Of a stretch of 64,000 nt of DNA, positions 62,410-64,000 are shown piece by piece (position 1 is the stretch's first letter; each line of letters opens with the position of its first letter). Location: NCBI GenBank assembly GCA_033002965.1, contig JAURVB010008449.1, forward strand, positions 58,314-122,313. The letters are read 5' to 3'. The stretch is from Piper betle (Eukaryota; Streptophyta; Magnoliopsida; Piperales; Piperaceae). Position numbers and translations under genes: made by a program. The notes under the pieces were generated by a model that ran no database searches, was not told the DNA's origin, and saw only the letters and a program-made list of their open reading frames with translations.

Positions 62410-63890
62410 ATTTTGATAACTTCAAATGACTCTGTAGTTAAATTTGCAGCAAACTGAACACGAAGGCAAAGACAATTAACTGCAAAAACCGTCAATTACA
62501 GTTCCTAAAAACCCTAGCATATCAACACTAGCACACCAAAAAATTCATCATCAATCTAACCACTACCAAGCAAATTTTCAAGACTTCCAAGCTATATTAG
62601 CACATCACAATTTGCACATCACGATTTGTACATAGCACATACTCGCACATCACAATTTACTGCACGCACAAAATTTCAATTTGGACATCACAATTTGCAC
62701 TTCATATTAATCAATTAGAACATCATAGATAACAATTTGCACTTCATATTAATCAATTAGAACATCATAGATAACAATTTACACCTCACAATATTCAATT
62801 TCAATAAAAAAATCTAAACCAAGAAGACATTCTAGGTTGTTCAAGAGAAGGCCTAAGAAAATTCCATTCCGTTCTGTCAACTGCTCCATTAGCATATGCA
62901 GAAGTGCTTAAATTCTCCATGCCCATGAACTCCACTCAACTCGACTTCAAAAACTCTCGTATCAAGAGATTAGGACTTTGCTGAAAGTGTAAAACACCAC
63001 TAAGCAAGAGACCCACCCAAAGCATGCACATTTTGAGGAGCAATTCATAACTCTAGGTACAGGGAAATCACGAGGATGCCCATCAGTTAGCGAGATAAAC
63101 AGAAACAACAGAAGACGAGTCTATCCCAACAAACAACTAAGCCCCGAATAAGCACTAAAACAACAAATCGATGAAAATGCACACTTTGCATGCAAGAATA
63201 GATAAATAGGCGCTCAATTCGATAACACAGATCATGCAATTACGACAGATAACACAGATCCAATTACATAAATAGTCGCTCAATTCGATAACACAGATCA
63301 TGCAATTCTTCTTCCACACATACATAAATAGGCGCTCAATTCTAGGTTTCTTCTTCTTCCACCTTATCCTGAAATCCGATAACACAGATCCAATTACCTC
63401 AATTCCACTCCATTATAGACGCTCAATTTACCAGATCATGCAATAATAAAAACAATACAATACAATAAGCCATAAGGAGGAGCAAAAAAAAAAAAAAAAA
63501 CAGCAACAACAACACAAAATTAAACGTTTTTAAAATCCGAATGACGGTGATTGTTTACCTGGTCCACACGCAGCAACATTTCCCCATCAAATTATTCAAA
63601 ATTCACATGCAGCAACATGGAAATATCAAAACGAAAACGCGATTTTTTACCTGGAATTAGTCCGAATGACGGTGGCGGAATCGCGGCGGAGGGCGGAGCT
63701 GAGGACGGCGGCAGCGCGGCGGAGGGCGGAGCTGAGGACGGCGGCAGACCGGCGGAGGGCGGCGGAGGGAACGCGGCGGCGGAATACGGGGGAGAGGGGT
63801 TTGATTTAGGTTTTTAAAATCTAAATTACCATTTTACCCATGCTTAAATAATTTAATCAAAATCATACCTAGGGTATTTTGGTAATTTTG
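62410..63890. other. hAT 5' region with internal tandem repeats
   Basis: This is the upstream part of the transposase gene, with no second gene. It holds a 42-bp unit repeated twice (62691-62732 and 62733-62774), a set of related 64-bp-spaced repeats around CGCTCAATTCGATAACACAG (63208-63345), and a GC-rich 33-bp repeat with GAGGGCGGAGCTGAGGACGG (about 63683-63765). The short open frame at 63551-63817 is produced by this last repeat. Confidence 0.7.
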
Positions 63891-63894
63891 TAAA

Positions 63895-64000
63895 AAACCG
63901 ATTCCGATTTAAATCGGCCGATTCCGATTCCGATTTAAATCGGTCGGAATCGGCCGAAAATCGCCGATTCCATACCCGATTCGGGGCCGACCGATTCGGC
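63895..64000 (-). repeat. Right CCGATT/AATCGG array of the hAT element (partial)
   Basis: Eight CCGATT and three AATCGG copies lie in the last 106 bases, mostly inverted with respect to the left array. This is the expected subterminal structure just inside the missing right terminus. Confidence 0.85.

Larger units (their letters stand above)
59184..64000 (-). mobile_element. Large hAT transposon, right end beyond the window
   Basis: The left end lies within LRR gene 2: repeat sequence ends at GGGAGCAT and the element begins at or next to CATGGTTGCATAAATCGG. It carries a multi-exon hAT transposase on the minus strand (59700-62403). An array of AATCGG hexamers marks the left end (59193-59308) and the inverted version CCGATT the right part (63895-64000). 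The true right terminus and 8-bp duplication are outside the window, so the full length exceeds 4.8 kb. Confidence 0.88.

Noticed and set aside
63551..63817. Gly/Ala/Glu-rich 88-codon open frame near the right end
   Set aside because: It is a translation of a 33-bp GC-rich tandem repeat inside the hAT element, with no domain.
1..64000. CRISPR arrays, tRNA, rRNA or bacterial-type operons
   Set aside because: No regularly spaced repeats with unique spacers, no recognisable tRNA or rRNA genes, and the gene structure is that of a plant nucleus.

Overview
The window is nuclear DNA of a flowering plant. It is AT-rich, has short GT-AG introns and plant-only gene families, and is crowded with plant transposable elements. 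No species can be named from the sequence alone. Gene density is low. I find three host genes that look intact: a MIR393 microRNA gene, a small Lys-rich protein gene, and an AT-hook/PPC (AHL-type) gene. Around them lie decayed gene pieces and layered mobile elements.

1-13.5 kb has no host gene. It holds a hAT-type MITE with an exact 8-bp target duplication (4402-5025), a TRIM-like miniature LTR element (5095-5521), a decayed copia fragment whose parts are out of order (5890-7130), and a 3.9-kb block of LTR-retrotransposon sequence (7531-11437). 13.6-15.0 kb is a terpene synthase pseudogene that lacks the exons carrying the DDxxD motif. At 18.4 kb, on the minus strand, is a MIR393 hairpin with its own TATA box. 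It is masked by meaningless open frames. At 24.2-25.1 kb is a three-exon gene for an 83-residue basic protein. Its promoter carries site-II-like elements and a telo-box, the pair typical of plant ribosome-biogenesis genes.

26.0-29.2 kb is a nested transposon. A hAT MITE of the same family as the 4.4-kb copy is split by a 2556-bp Mutator-like foldback element with about 1.2-kb inverted arms, flanked by a 9-bp duplication. The arms contain GC-rich sequence that looks captured from a gene. 29.7-31.3 kb is a damaged DCD-domain gene on the minus strand. 38.4-41.0 kb is the five-exon AHL gene on the minus strand. About 1 kb beyond its 3' end lies an inverted, decayed copy of its last exon, part of the preceding intron and its 3' UTR. 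At 43.6 kb is a GC-rich imperfect hairpin.

45.8-64.0 kb is a broken resistance-type LRR receptor cluster. The last two exons of a glutathione peroxidase gene are fused directly to a truncated antisense copia element (46146-49784), which is itself inserted in an LRR pseudogene. A second, sense copia element of the same family (51021-57364, 6-bp target duplication CCTATT) splits the same pseudogene again, and its 3' LTR holds a further LTR-like insertion. A second LRR receptor copy (57803-59183) has a frameshift and a stop codon and is cut off by a large hAT transposon. That element encodes a five-exon BED/DUF659/dimerisation transposase which is complete except for one missing base in an A run. 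Arrays of the hexamer AATCGG mark its left end and, in inverted orientation, its right subterminal region. It runs off the end of the window.
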